A stretch of DNA of 64,000 bases from Armatimonadota bacterium (GCA_030601885.1 JAUWAU010000034.1:1-64000); one strand, 5' to 3'. Counted from the first letter of the stretch, positions 19,082-28,915 are shown. The notes: generated by a model from the sequence alone, not told the origin. Made by a program: numbers and translations.

Positions 19082-20430
19082 TAGGGTCCCAAAACAAATC
19101 TGCCGAGGCTTCTCATCAGAGCACGACGGCCACCCTCGTAGTCAGTACTCTCCAAGTGCCCGAAGTCACCATGAATGGGACGCTCAGGAGGCGTGGGTCT
19201 GGGCGCACCGGGAGTGCGCGAGCGTGCGGATGCCAAGCGGAGGTTGCGGCAGGCGGGCGCTGCTTGACGCGTGTGCTACGCCGCCTCCCGGTAGTAGTCG
19301 TTGATGAGGCTGGCGAGGATCCGTTCCCTGATCACCTGGCCTTGCGGACGACACTGGACTGGGCCCTCCGGCGAATGGAGCTGCAGCGACCGATGAGGCC
19401 GGCGGGAATTGTAGTAGTGGACGAACTCGTTGAGCGCCCAGCGCAAGTGTCGCTCCTTCAGGATGATGATGTGATCCAGGCACTCCTCCCGTGCTGTGCG
19501 TATCCAGCGTTCCGCGTGGGCGTTCAGATCAGGAGACCGAGCTGGCAGGAGCACTGGCGTTGTACCCATAGCGCGGAGCAAGACATCAGTGTGGCGAGTG
19601 AACTTGCTGTCTCGATCGGGGATCAGGTAGCGCGGCAAGTCATCGTGCAGGATGCTCAGGTTCCGGGACTGCTGTGCGACCCAGTCACCGTCGGGATGCT
19701 GTGACACGTTCCAGTAGACGATCCGGCGCGTACGGATCTCGATGAGGAAGAGCACGTAGTACGTACGCAGCGTGGTCGTTGTCACGGTGAAGAAGTCGCA
19801 CGCGCAGATGAAGTCACCGTAGTGGCCCAGGAAGTCCGCCCAGCTCAGGCCGCCGTGGCCGGGACGCGGCACCAGTCCGTTCCGTCTCAGGATGCGCTCC
19901 ACAGTCGAGCGGCCGAGGCCGGCGAACCCCAGCTTCCGGACTTCACCTGCGATCCTTGTGTAGCCCCAGTCGATGTTCTCTCGAGCGATACGCAGCACGA
20001 GCCACTCTGCCTCTGGATCGGCCCGCGGCCTCCCGGGCTTCCGCTTCGGTCTGAAGGTCCAGTGTCGGCGCACGATCTGCCGGTGCCAGCCGATCAACGT
20101 GGCTGGCTTCACGACCAGCAGGGAGCTGAGAAGCTGTTGCCTCTTCATCCGTAGACACGTCAGGAGCAGAGCCAGCCTTTCAGCTCACATGAGCCGAGGG
20201 TGCTTCCCGAGCTGGCGCTGGAGGAGGAGCACCTGCTGCCGGAGGACGAGGATCTCACGATCCTTGTCATCGACTGTCACGCGACCCATGAGCACGGCGA
20301 AGGGAGAGAGCAGCAAGAGGAGGATGTGCCACAACTTGATAGAAGAATGGGGAAACGGCTCAACGGAGTCAATGGGCAGAAAGGCCGGCGTTCAGGGGCT
20401 TCTGCGGCCCAGCGATTAGTTTTGGGACCT
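19082..20430. mobile_element. insertion sequence with DDE transposase, complete ends
   Basis: The left end begins GTAGGGTCCCAAAACAAATC at 19084 and the right end, read inward on the minus strand from 20430, is GTGAGGTCCCAAAACTAATC, imperfect terminal inverted repeats agreeing at about 16 of 20 positions. The single transposase gene lies inside on the minus strand with its 3' end about 195 bases from the left end. I could not identify a target-site duplication. The integrase-core transposase without a clear second frame suggests an IS481/IS3-like element. A remnant of a related copy lies at 24042-24290 with the same end-to-gene spacing. Confidence 0.75.
19276..20334 (-). pseudogene. integrase-core (rve) transposase interrupted by one TGA
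   Basis: The full frame runs from a TTG at 20334 (LWHILLLLLSPFAVLMGRV, then ILVLRQQVLLLQRQLGKHP) to the stop at 19276, 352 codons. A TGA at 20185-20187 splits it after GKHPRLM; the reading frame then resumes as AERLALLLTCLRMKRQQLL. From family resemblance the lost residue would be Arg, so a CGA to TGA transition is likely. The downstream 290 codons are intact: a helix-turn-helix region (GYTRIAGEVRKLGF), DDE residues in CDFFTV, PDRDSKF and NAHAERWIRT, and the usual end NEFVHYYNSRRPHRSL. The long second part could start at 20148, but loss of the N-terminus probably inactivates it. Confidence 0.8.
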
Positions 20431-20551
20431 CACGGCATCACAGTTCCTATCAGTAAGCGCTTATCTCGAGCGCTCAGCTCAATCTCAAGTTGAAAGGAAG
20501 CAGAAGGAATGAAGCGGAATGCCAAGCCCCGCAAGAATTGGGAGGACCAGA

Positions 20552-22018
20552 ATGCGGATGATCGTGGCGATGCAGGCGTTGGTGGCAGGCATGTGTGTCG
20601 CGAGCGTTTCGGCGCAGAACGCCGAAGCAAGAGAAGAGAATAACGCTCCAACGCTCGAGAATCGCAAGGAAATCTCGCAATACGGGGTCACCTGGAGGTT
20701 CGACAAAGAGGTGTCCGTGGGACGATTTGTCAATGGCGACTATTACGTAGTAGGGCCGGTCACGGTCGTCAGTATCGATCCCGCGCCCGTCGATGGGCGG
20801 AACGGCTCGGTCTTGAATTATGACAACATGCGCAACAAAACGGGTTTTGACAGCCGTGACAACAAGGGACGCGTCTACGACGCTGGGATACGCTCGGCGC
20901 CCCCTATCTCGTTGAAGCCTGGCGACTCTCTGCTTTCAGCGATCAGTTGCGAGAGGAGAGGGCAGTTCACGCAGATGCTCTGGCCGTTCAAGCCGGAGAA
21001 GGGAATGGCAAAAAGTTGGGTGCGTTCCGTCTCCGTGTTGACCTGCATGGCCAGCCCTCAGCCGTCCGATGCTTTCCGCCCCGCTTTCTGCGACCGTGAG
21101 AACTCCGTCTATCTCGCGCGCAACCTGCGTCGCGAGCTGTTGCACAAGCTAAAACCGGTCGAGGGCACGCCCGCGCCCGCCGAGTTCGCCAAACACTTCC
21201 AACGCTGTTGGGTGGACGTAATGCGTCTGAACAAGGCCTCTCCCGCCGAGTACGCCGCCGAATACGGTCGCGAAACAATGCGAGCGGGAGGCATGGCGAC
21301 GCTCATACTGATGTGTGACTTCCCCGAAGAAGACAAAGAGCCACTCCTTGTGAATTTCGTGCAATACGGTATCGATCTCTATGGGGCCCTGAGAGCGGGT
21401 TGGGGTGGATGGGGTACTTTGGGCGGACACGGTCAGGGCCGCAAATGGCCGATTGTTTTCGCCGGAATCATGTTCGGCGATGAAGCGATGGCGCGACTCG
21501 ACAAGACCTTCCCCAAGATAATATTCCAGGAAGACGATCAGACGGTTTACGGGAAGGGCTGGACCGGCGCCACCGCGCTGTTTGCCGGGCACGTCGGCAA
21601 AAGCGGATGGGACCTGTGGCCCGAGCGGGACCGCCGCGCCTACTTCGCCGAGCCGGTGCACCCCTCGAAATGGCCGGACGACGGAAGAGGAACGAAGTTC
21701 TCGAATCCCGGCAGAACAGCCGAAGCGTACCGACGGCGCTGCACCAGTCACGCCTGGATTGCCACCGCGCTAACGATCAGGATCATGCGCGCGGAAGAAG
21801 TCTGGAATCACGACGCCTTCGGCGACTATTGCGACCGCTGGATGACCGAGGACGACACCGAGCACCTGAAGATCCTGAAGGAGCATGTCGGTCTCGATTT
21901 CGACCCCAAATCGCACCAGGGCCAGACGTGGGACCCCTGGGTTGACGCCGCGTACAAGAAATACCGCAACAACCTGCCACCGGCGAAGGAGATAACGTTT
22001 CCGTCGGCCGAGGAGTAA
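20552..22018 (+). CDS. exported protein of unknown function (488 residues)
   Basis: The start is the ATG at 20552, with GGAGG six bases upstream. Residues 1-22 are a signal peptide (MRMIVAMQALVAGMCVASVS). A conserved-looking opening follows: ISQYGVTWRFDKEVSVGRFV and NGDYYVVGPVTVVSIDPAP, a beta-rich start often seen in exported proteins of environmental Planctomycetota-like genomes. Trp- and Gly-rich helical segments then appear (YGALRAGWGGWGTLGGHGQG; WTGATALFAGHVGKSGWDLW). No catalytic motif is recognised, though the helical part could be an alpha/alpha toroid. It starts about 120 bases from the right end of the insertion sequence, so its promoter region may have been altered by that insertion. 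Confidence 0.75.
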   Translation: MRMIVAMQALVAGMCVASVSAQNAEAREENNAPTLENRKEISQYGVTWRFDKEVSVGRFVNGDYYVVGPVTVVSIDPAPVDGRNGSVLNYDNMRNKTGFDSRDNKGRVYDAGIRSAPPISLKPGDSLLSAISCERRGQFTQMLWPFKPEKGMAKSWVRSVSVLTCMASPQPSDAFRPAFCDRENSVYLARNLRRELLHKLKPVEGTPAPAEFAKHFQRCWVDVMRLNKASPAEYAAEYGRETMRAGGMATLILMCDFPEEDKEPLLVNFVQYGIDLYGALRAGWGGWGTLGGHGQGRKWPIVFAGIMFGDEAMARLDKTFPKIIFQEDDQTVYGKGWTGATALFAGHVGKSGWDLWPERDRRAYFAEPVHPSKWPDDGRGTKFSNPGRTAEAYRRRCTSHAWIATALTIRIMRAEEVWNHDAFGDYCDRWMTEDDTEHLKILKEHVGLDFDPKSHQGQTWDPWVDAAYKKYRNNLPPAKEITFPSAEE

Positions 22019-22396
22019 TGAGCCCGGTGACATACTGCCCATTTCCGCGCTTGGCGGCGACGGCGGGAGGGTGTCGTCAAGAAATGGGTATTGTGTCCCC
22101 GGAATCACGGTTTTCGGGAGGGGAAACGTCAGAAGGAGAAATGGGCACGCGGACGGCGGGGGCACGGCGGATGGCGAGGGCTGGGGTTGGCTGTGGCGTT
22201 GCTGAAAACTGAGCACTGGCCACTGCCTCTGTGACGACTTGCCAAGTGGCACGTGCACGACGTATGCTCAGATTCTGGGCTCCGCCAGCGTCGCTTTGCG
22301 TGGAGGACGAGAGGGTCGGGAGAGGCCGGCAAGCGGGGGGCGATAGTCCAGTACGGCGTCCCCCGGATTCGAGAAGCCCGGATACAGGAGGACAGA
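22019..22396. other. spacer before the ceramidase-like gene
   Basis: No gene is supported. The string GTATTGTGTCCCCGGAAT near 22087 resembles sequence often found beside REP-associated transposases, but no such transposase is present. AGGAGG at 22386-22391 is the ribosome binding site of the next gene. Confidence 0.4.
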
Positions 22397-23911
22397 ATGC
22401 CAAGCGACAGCGTGTTGACCGCCTTTGGGCTGACGTTGTTTGCCGGCCTGGCCACCGGCGTCCACAAGGGGGAGGGAATGGGTGACAACCCGGCAACCGA
22501 ATGCCTCCATGTCGGTTGGGCTACGCAGGACGTGACCCCCGACCAGCCGGTAATGCTGCGCGGTCAGTTCCACGTCCGGATCTCGGAATCCGTCCACGAC
22601 CCCATCACCGTGACGGCGCTGGCGCTCGAATCGAAGGGCGAGCAGTGTGTGATGGTATCGGCCGATCTGGCTACCATTCCGGAAGACCTGCTCGCCAGTG
22701 TTCGCCGGCGGCTGAAGTCCCTGGCGCCAGACCTCGCGCCCGAAAAGGTGTTCATCAGCGCCACCCACACGCACACCGCCCCGACAACGATCGATGCCGT
22801 CTGGGAAGACCAGGGTCCGGGGGTGATGCGGCCCCGCGAGTACGCAGCCTTCTTCGTCGAGCGCGCGGCAGCATGCGTATCGGACGCATGGCACAGCCGC
22901 AAGCCGGGAGCCCTCTCGTGGGGATGCGGCCACGCCGTTGTCGGCTACAACAGGCGTCAGGTGAAACGCGACGGCGCGTCGCAGATGTATGGCGACACCA
23001 GCACGGACGACTTCTCCCACATCGAGGGATACGAGGATCACGGCGTGGACATGCTATTCACGTACGACACGGACCGGAAGCCGACCGGCATGGTCGTGAA
23101 CCTGGCGTGTCCGTCACAGGTAACGGAAGGAGCGCACTTTCTTTCCGCCGACTTCTGGCATGAAGCCCGCTCGGAAATCCGACGCCGGCACGGAGAAGGT
23201 CTATTCGTGCTTCCGCAGTGCAGCGCCGCAGGCGATCAGTCGCCGCACCTCATGTGGAAGAAGCGAGCAGAAGCCCGGATGCTCAGGCTCAAGGGACTCA
23301 TCGAGGGCGATGCCGATCTGCGTATGGCTGAACGTGCGGAGATCGGCAACCGGATCGCCAGCGCCGTGGACGAGGTGCTCCCGCTTGCGGCAGAGGACAT
23401 CCGGGACGAGATCGCCATGAAACACGTGGTGCGGACGCTCGACCTGCCCAGGCGCCTCATCACAGAGGCCGAGGTGCGCGACGCGGAGCGCGAAGCGGAG
23501 GCCTGCGACGAGCGGTTACGTGCCCTGGCAGACCGTCCGCCCTCGGACCGGGAACGCTCCCGCTGCTTTGGTCGCCGGCGCTGGTACAGGGGGGTCATCG
23601 AACGCTACGAACTTCAGAAGGCTGAGCCCACCCATCCGATGGAACTGCATGTGGTACGCATTGACGACGTCGTCTTCGTCACCAACGCGTTTGAGCTGTA
23701 TCTCGACTTCGGCATTCGCATCAAGGCGCGGAGCAGGGCTCTTCAGACCTTCGTCGTCCAGCTCACGGGACCGGGCACCTATGTGCCGAGCGACAGGAGC
23801 GTTGGCGGCAGCGGTTACGGCTCTGTCCCGGCGAGCAACCACGTCGGCCCGAAAGGCGGCGACGCGCTGGTCGAAGAGACCGTACGATCGATTGGCGAGT
23901 TGTTTCCCTGA
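22397..23911 (+). CDS. neutral/alkaline ceramidase-like exported hydrolase
   Basis: The protein has 504 residues from the ATG at 22397 (AGGAGG five bases upstream). A weak signal peptide covers about 1-22 (SVLTAFGLTLFAGLATG). The body follows the pattern of neutral ceramidase N-terminal domains: GWATQDVTPDQPVMLRG, ITVTALALESKGEQCVMVSA with DLATIP, and the zinc-binding SATHTHTAP at about residue 117. Later motifs include NLACPSQVTEGAHFLSADFW and LPQCSAAGDQSPH. True ceramidases release fatty acids from ceramide, but bacterial members of this wide family are mostly uncharacterised and some may act on other amides. The C-terminal Ig-like domain of classical ceramidases is not obvious. Confidence 0.8.
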   Translation: MPSDSVLTAFGLTLFAGLATGVHKGEGMGDNPATECLHVGWATQDVTPDQPVMLRGQFHVRISESVHDPITVTALALESKGEQCVMVSADLATIPEDLLASVRRRLKSLAPDLAPEKVFISATHTHTAPTTIDAVWEDQGPGVMRPREYAAFFVERAAACVSDAWHSRKPGALSWGCGHAVVGYNRRQVKRDGASQMYGDTSTDDFSHIEGYEDHGVDMLFTYDTDRKPTGMVVNLACPSQVTEGAHFLSADFWHEARSEIRRRHGEGLFVLPQCSAAGDQSPHLMWKKRAEARMLRLKGLIEGDADLRMAERAEIGNRIASAVDEVLPLAAEDIRDEIAMKHVVRTLDLPRRLITEAEVRDAEREAEACDERLRALADRPPSDRERSRCFGRRRWYRGVIERYELQKAEPTHPMELHVVRIDDVVFVTNAFELYLDFGIRIKARSRALQTFVVQLTGPGTYVPSDRSVGGSGYGSVPASNHVGPKGGDALVEETVRSIGELFP

Positions 23912-24041
23912 ACGTCCATTCCCTGGCGGGTTCTCTCCTGAGCGACAGCCCATGGAGTTCGGGGGACATTCGTGATGGGTACTTGTGAGGCAGTGCAGAG
24001 GCAGGGAAGAAGTCAGAGGCGGGAGTTTGGTATGGTGCCCG

Positions 24042-24290
24042 TAGGGTACCAAAACTGATCTGCGGCTCCTCAAGACGGTACCGTCGGGGAGTGACGGACT
24101 GGGGCAATGGAGACGACGGTTTGCGGCGCGGGACGATTGCCACCACGCTCAGCGACAAACGGAGCGGATGCATGCTTGGTCATCGCGGGACGAGGTGACC
24201 GAGTCGGGCCAGTACGGCGAGATACGTGGTCGCTTCACGCCGCCTTCCGGTAGTAGTCGTTGATGAGGCCGCCGAGTCAACCAAGTCACG
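24042..24290. mobile_element. truncated remnant of a related insertion sequence
   Basis: GTAGGGTACCAAAACTGATC at 24043 matches the left end of the insertion sequence at 19082, and at 24237-24285 the tail of its transposase gene reappears (CGCCGCCTTCCGGTAGTAGT, then CGTTGATGAGG). The distance between the end and the gene tail, about 197 bases, is the same as in the longer copy. Everything beyond the last 50 bases of the transposase is missing. Confidence 0.7.
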
Positions 24291-24309
24291 GAGTTCCTGC
24301 ACTTGTTCG

Positions 24310-24500
24310 CCCGAGGAGGTGCTTCCGAAGGCAGAGGAGAACCAGCATCCCAACCGACCCCTGCGACACCAATATGGCCCGCCGTTAGGTTCGCAAGGTT
24401 TCACGTACTAGCACACTACGAGACGGCTCAGAATGGCCGCTGGGGCCCCCAGGAGCGGACTTGGGGTTTGTGAGTCTCGCAATGCTCATAACCTGGCGAG
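24310..24500. repeat. dispersed foldable spacer repeat, copy R2
   Basis: From TTAGGTTCGCAAGGTTTCAC at 24385 this copy aligns with R3 (38019 onward) at close to nine of ten bases over about 115 bases, and with R1 upstream of that. TACGAGAC at 24417-24424 can pair with GTCTCGCA at 24474-24481, closing an inner hairpin formed by CCGCTGGGG and CCCAGGAGCGG. It directly abuts the insertion-sequence remnant. Confidence 0.65.
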
Positions 24501-24949
24501 CTGGTCCAATAGAGGCGACGTGCGATGGCTCGCCAAGGCTGTTCGCCCCTGCGGATTGCTCTTTCCCCCGCCATCACCCAGGTGGCGGTGAGCTCCCACT
24601 CCGACGCCGGCCAACCAGGCGAAGCTCCTGGCCTGAGCCGATGTCCCAGCCAGACTCATCCCTCCGCGCGGCCCTGCACACACGAGTACATCCGCGGCTA
24701 TTCGTTGGCCTGATCCCAAGACACATGGGATTGGCAGTCCCTTGCGCCTGCGCCTCGCAGCGGAGCCCAGCTAGGATACTGATCATGCGTCTGTGTTGTC
24801 TGGTGAACAGGCAGCCCCGGGCGTCCGGCGTCCACGAGGCGGTTGGACAGGGACTGCTCTTCCTAATTGGGCGAACAGCGGTACAGGGGAGGACACCAGT
24901 TCCGAGGGGACCCGTAGCCGCATGGAGCAGGCCGTGGAGGCCGTGTATT
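24501..24949. other. spacer, nothing recognised
   Basis: I see no gene, RNA or repeat that can be supported in these 449 bases between the R2 repeat and the sulfatase remnant. Confidence 0.35.
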
Positions 24950-25545
24950 CGTAGACGTAGCGTGGCTGCTCGTGGTCCGTGTGCGCTTGCCACAACTCCC
25001 GGTTGTCGTACCGGTCCAGCACGGACTGCAGCTTGCTCCTGGCGGCCTCAGTGCCTCCAGTACCCGGTTTGATGGGCCTGTGCTCCGCAGGATCCCTCTC
25101 CAGATCGTAGAACCGCCCGTCGCCATAGAGCTTGTAGCGTCTGCCCCGGACCCACCGCCACAGAAATCCCTTTGGCGGCTCTGGATCGCCGTAGAGGAGG
25201 GTGAGCCCGTGCTCCCTCTGCAACTGCCCCAGATCCAGCCGCCAATGCCGCCGTGGAAGTACGCCCTCTCTCGCGGGTTGCCCGTCTCGCTGCGGGTCTG
25301 CGGGAGAAAGCTCCGTCCGTCGAATACCTCTCCCTCGGGCAGCCTCGCCCCGTCGCCTTCGGCGAACGTCGGCAGCAGGCCGGTGAAATCGACCACGTCC
25401 TGGCACACCCTCGCGGGCTTCGTCACGCCGGGCCAATCGACGATGAGCGGCACGCGCGTGGCCTCCACAGCAGACCCCATCTGGCCCAGAGTGTCGGGGT
25501 TATCCAGCGCGGACGATGAGCTTTGGGGCCCCACGTGGTTCCAAG
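24950..25545 (-). pseudogene. sulfatase C-terminal remnant with frameshift
   Basis: One minus-strand frame reads GSAVEATRVPLIVDWPGVTK and GEVFDGRSFLPQTRSETGNP with RERAYFHGG; near 25237 the reading shifts frame and continues LQREHGLTLLYGDPEPPKGF, RRYKLYGDGRFYDLERDPAE and SKLQSVLDRYD. This is the C-terminal third of an arylsulfatase-like protein. The catalytic N-terminal part with the formylglycine motif is absent. It lies tail-outward, immediately upstream of the first methyltransferase-fold/propeller gene, and shows that the locus once held a sulfated-glycan enzyme. Confidence 0.75.
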
Positions 25546-25659
25546 GGCTTCGGCAACATCATCGTGCGAGGAGGAAGTGCGCGTTCGTGCGTCAAACTTC
25601 AGGGCTGAAGAGCCGGTCGCGGTCGTGCAGACCGCGGCTGTTTCGAGAGGAGCAGGAGC

Positions 25660-28600
25660 ATGTATACAGACAATCGATCGGCCGGGACTCGGCGTGGCGC
25701 GGCGATTTGCACGGCAGTCATGCTTGCGTTCGTTGTGGCAGCAGCTCCCGGCGCCGGTGCGGCTTCGGTGGACGAAAAGGCCCTCGCGCGGGATATCCTG
25801 TCGGCCACGGGCGTCAAGGGCGGACTGATCGTGCATCTTGGGTGCGGAGACGGAAAGCTCACGGCGGCTCTCCGCGTCGATGACGGCTACCTCGTCCACG
25901 GCCTCGACGCCGACGCGCGCAACGTCGAGAAGGCGCGCAAGCACATCCAATCGCTGGGGCTCTACGGCACCGTGTCAGTCGCGCACCTGAGGGGAGGGCG
26001 CCTGCCATACACTGACAACCTCGTAGACCTGCTGGTCGCCGAAGACCTTGGCGACGTGCGGATGCAGGAGGTCCGCCGCGTCCTCGCGCCCGGGGGCGTT
26101 GCCTACATCAGGATCGGCCCCGAGTGGACGAAGACCGTCAAGCCTCGCCCCGGAGACATCGACGAATGGACCCACTACCTACACGGTCCGGACAACAACG
26201 CCGTTGCCAACGATACCGTCGTCGGGCCGCCCAAAGGGCTGCAGTGGGTCGGCGGCCCGCTCTGGAGCAGGGCTCACAGCATCCTCAACGGGACCTCGTG
26301 CATGGTCGCTGCAGAGGGCAGGATCTTCACCATCGAGGACCTCGCCCCCATTGCCCTGCCGCTCATGCCCGGCAAGTACACACTCGTCGCACGCGACGCG
26401 TTCAATGGCTTGGTTCTGTGGAAGCGTGAGTTGGAGAACTGGGAGAACATCACGCACTGGATGAAACCCACCCCGGTGCAGCTTTCCAGGCGGCTCGTGG
26501 CGGTGGGCGACCGGGTCTACGCCACGCTGGGGATTCTCGCCCCTGTCACGGCCCTGGATGCCGCCACGGGCGACATCCTCAAGGTCTACGAGGGCACAGA
26601 GCAGACGCAGGAGATCGTCTGTGCCGAGGGCGTGCTCTATCTCGCCATCGGCGATCCGTTCAACCCCTATGGGGTGAAGCCCGGCGGCTCGTTCTACCGG
26701 CCGAACTACGCCGTCTACGGCGAAGCGCGGTATAGCCCCTTGCGCCCGCCGAAGGAGCACCCCGAGATCGCCATTGCGGCCGTCGACGCATCCTCCGGCA
26801 AGACGGTGTGGCGCAAGTCCGGGAGCGAGGCGGCCGGATACCAGGCGACGACACTTGCCGTTCGCGGCGACCGGCTCGCCTACGCAACAGATTCGGAGTT
26901 GGTGTACGCGGACCGGCGAGACGGACGCGTCATCTGGAAGACGGCTTGTCCCGTCACCATGACGTCGCAGCTCGCCACAGGCGGCACGTCGCCAACGCTG
27001 GTGCTGCTTGACGAGACGCTCCTGCGGGCCGACGCGCAGAACCTGATCGCCTTCTCCACACGCGACGGCTCGGAGCTGTGGCGCACGCCAACCTCCCTCA
27101 CGTACCACTCCTCTCCCGACATATTCGTCGTTGGCAATGCGGTCTGGTTCTACCCGAGCACCGACGCCTTTGACGTCGCCACCGGCAAGGTCGTGGCGAG
27201 CCGGCGCGAGACCCGGGACAAGCCGATGGGGCACGACCGGTGCTACCGCAACAAGGCCACCGTGAAGTACATGATCAACTCCCGCTCCGGCGGGGCCGAT
27301 TTCTCCCAACTCGGCGGCGACTTCTCCCTCGCGAATCCCTGGGTGCGCGGCACGTGCAGCCTGGGCATCATGCCCTGCAACGGGCTCCTGTATGCGTCGC
27401 CCCATGCCTGCTCCTGCGCCAACGAGACCATGCTGGACGGCTTCTATGCGCTGCATGCAAGGGCCGACGACGCGCGCGAGGAGCACCCGCTCGAGAAAGG
27501 CCCGGCCTACGGCATCCGGGCCTACGGACGCCTTGTGCCACCGGGCACTTCCCCTTCGTCTGACGAGTGGCCGACGTATCGGCAGAACGCCACGAGGTCG
27601 GGGAACGCGCGTACGGACCTACCCACGGACATGGGCCCGATGTGGGAGGCGGACATCCCGAACCCGACGGCGCCGGTGGTGGCGGCGGGGAGGGTCCTGG
27701 TTGCGGCCAAGGATGCGCACACGCTCTTCAGCCTGAACATGGCGAATGGGAAGAAGATGTGGACGTTCACGGCCGGCGGCAGAATCGACTCGCCGTCCAC
27801 CTACGCGGGCGGACGGGTGCTGTTCGGCTCGGCCGACGGGTGGGTCTACTGCCTCATGGCCGACAGCGGAGAGCTGGCGTGGAGATTCCGGGCGGCGCCG
27901 CAAGCCAGGGTCACCGTCGCCTTCGGGCAGATCGAATCGCTCTGGCCGGTGTCCGGGAGCGTGCTGGTCCTCAACGACACCGTGTACTTCGTGGCAGGCA
28001 GACACAGCTTCCTCGACGGCGGGCTCTACCTGTACGGGCTCGACCTCCTGAGCGGCGAGAGGAAGCACCACACACGCATCTCGGGTCCCTACGGCGAAGA
28101 CGGCGAGTCGGTATTCGACGAGGCCAGGGCGAACCAGATCAAGGGGAACAAGTCCGACATCCTGGTCTCGGACGGTGAGCTGATCTATCTGCGGCACATG
28201 GCCTTCACCCGGGACCTGAGGCCCGCCCAGGAGGGGAAGGACCATCTGCTGACGGTGTCCGGCTTTCTGGACGGCGCGGGACATCATCGCAGTTACTGGA
28301 CCATCGCGCCACGCCTCATCTACGACACGAGGATCGCCGACTACATCGACGCTGACCTGCTCGTCGTGGACGGCCTGAAAGTCTTCGGCACGAGGATCAG
28401 CGCATCGAATCGCGGGCCGGAGGTCTTCGATGCCCGGACCCGCGGGTTCATGCTCTTCGCCCTCACTCGGGACGAGGATCGGGCCGGCGCGCTGCGGGCG
28501 GAGAAGATCGCAGCCGTGACGAACCGCGCCAGGCAGATGACCAAGGCGGCAACCAGGACGGTCGGGGCGCTCCGAAGGTCGAAATCGCCCTTTGCGCTTG

Positions 28601-28881
28601 ATTGGGCCGGCGGCGTGCCGATCAATGGCAAGGCGATGCTGAAGTCGGGCGATGCGCTGTTCATCGCGGGCATGCCGAACGAGTTCCCGGAGGAGGACAT
28701 CTACCGCGCCGTGGAGGGGAGGGCCGGCGGGTCGCTCGTCGTGTTCTCCGCCGCCGACGGAAAGGCGCTGAAGACGTATCGCTTGGAGTCGCCTCCTGTC
28801 TGGGACGGCTTGGCGGCCTCTAACGAGCGCCTCGTCATGTCGCTGGCGAACGGCCACGTGCAGTGCTGGGCAGCCCGATGA
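25660..28881 (+). CDS. exported methyltransferase-fold/PQQ-type beta-propeller fusion, paralogue 1
   Basis: The protein has 1073 residues. The start at 25660 has GAGAGGAG seven bases upstream. A signal peptide ends near residue 35 (MLAFVVAAAPGAGAAS). Residues about 40-165 match a class I SAM-dependent methyltransferase fold: motif I LIVHLGCGDGKLTAALR, the acidic loop HGLDADARNVEKAR, strand 4 LVDLLVAEDLGDV, and EVRRVLAPGGVAYIRIG. From about 190 on, tryptophan-docked repeats of a PQQ-enzyme-type propeller take over (DAATGDILKVYEGTE; DRRDGRVIWKTACPV; NMANGKKMWTFTAGGRIDSP; DSGELAWRFRAAP). A conserved Cys/His block sits mid-way (HDRCYRNKATVKYM; CSLGIMPCNGLLYASPHACS). Its function is unknown. Two paralogues follow, and it is separated from the second by 34 bases, so they may be co-transcribed. 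Confidence 0.8.
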   Translation: MYTDNRSAGTRRGAAICTAVMLAFVVAAAPGAGAASVDEKALARDILSATGVKGGLIVHLGCGDGKLTAALRVDDGYLVHGLDADARNVEKARKHIQSLGLYGTVSVAHLRGGRLPYTDNLVDLLVAEDLGDVRMQEVRRVLAPGGVAYIRIGPEWTKTVKPRPGDIDEWTHYLHGPDNNAVANDTVVGPPKGLQWVGGPLWSRAHSILNGTSCMVAAEGRIFTIEDLAPIALPLMPGKYTLVARDAFNGLVLWKRELENWENITHWMKPTPVQLSRRLVAVGDRVYATLGILAPVTALDAATGDILKVYEGTEQTQEIVCAEGVLYLAIGDPFNPYGVKPGGSFYRPNYAVYGEARYSPLRPPKEHPEIAIAAVDASSGKTVWRKSGSEAAGYQATTLAVRGDRLAYATDSELVYADRRDGRVIWKTACPVTMTSQLATGGTSPTLVLLDETLLRADAQNLIAFSTRDGSELWRTPTSLTYHSSPDIFVVGNAVWFYPSTDAFDVATGKVVASRRETRDKPMGHDRCYRNKATVKYMINSRSGGADFSQLGGDFSLANPWVRGTCSLGIMPCNGLLYASPHACSCANETMLDGFYALHARADDAREEHPLEKGPAYGIRAYGRLVPPGTSPSSDEWPTYRQNATRSGNARTDLPTDMGPMWEADIPNPTAPVVAAGRVLVAAKDAHTLFSLNMANGKKMWTFTAGGRIDSPSTYAGGRVLFGSADGWVYCLMADSGELAWRFRAAPQARVTVAFGQIESLWPVSGSVLVLNDTVYFVAGRHSFLDGGLYLYGLDLLSGERKHHTRISGPYGEDGESVFDEARANQIKGNKSDILVSDGELIYLRHMAFTRDLRPAQEGKDHLLTVSGFLDGAGHHRSYWTIAPRLIYDTRIADYIDADLLVVDGLKVFGTRISASNRGPEVFDARTRGFMLFALTRDEDRAGALRAEKIAAVTNRARQMTKAATRTVGALRRSKSPFALDWAGGVPINGKAMLKSGDALFIAGMPNEFPEEDIYRAVEGRAGGSLVVFSAADGKALKTYRLESPPVWDGLAASNERLVMSLANGHVQCWAAR

Positions 28882-28915
28882 GGGCCCAACGGTCAATGAG
28901 AGAAGGAGGGCTGCA

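Noticed and set aside
22080..22110. A REP-associated transposase element
   Set aside because: Only an 18-base string of the sort found near such elements is present; no transposase or paired palindrome was found.
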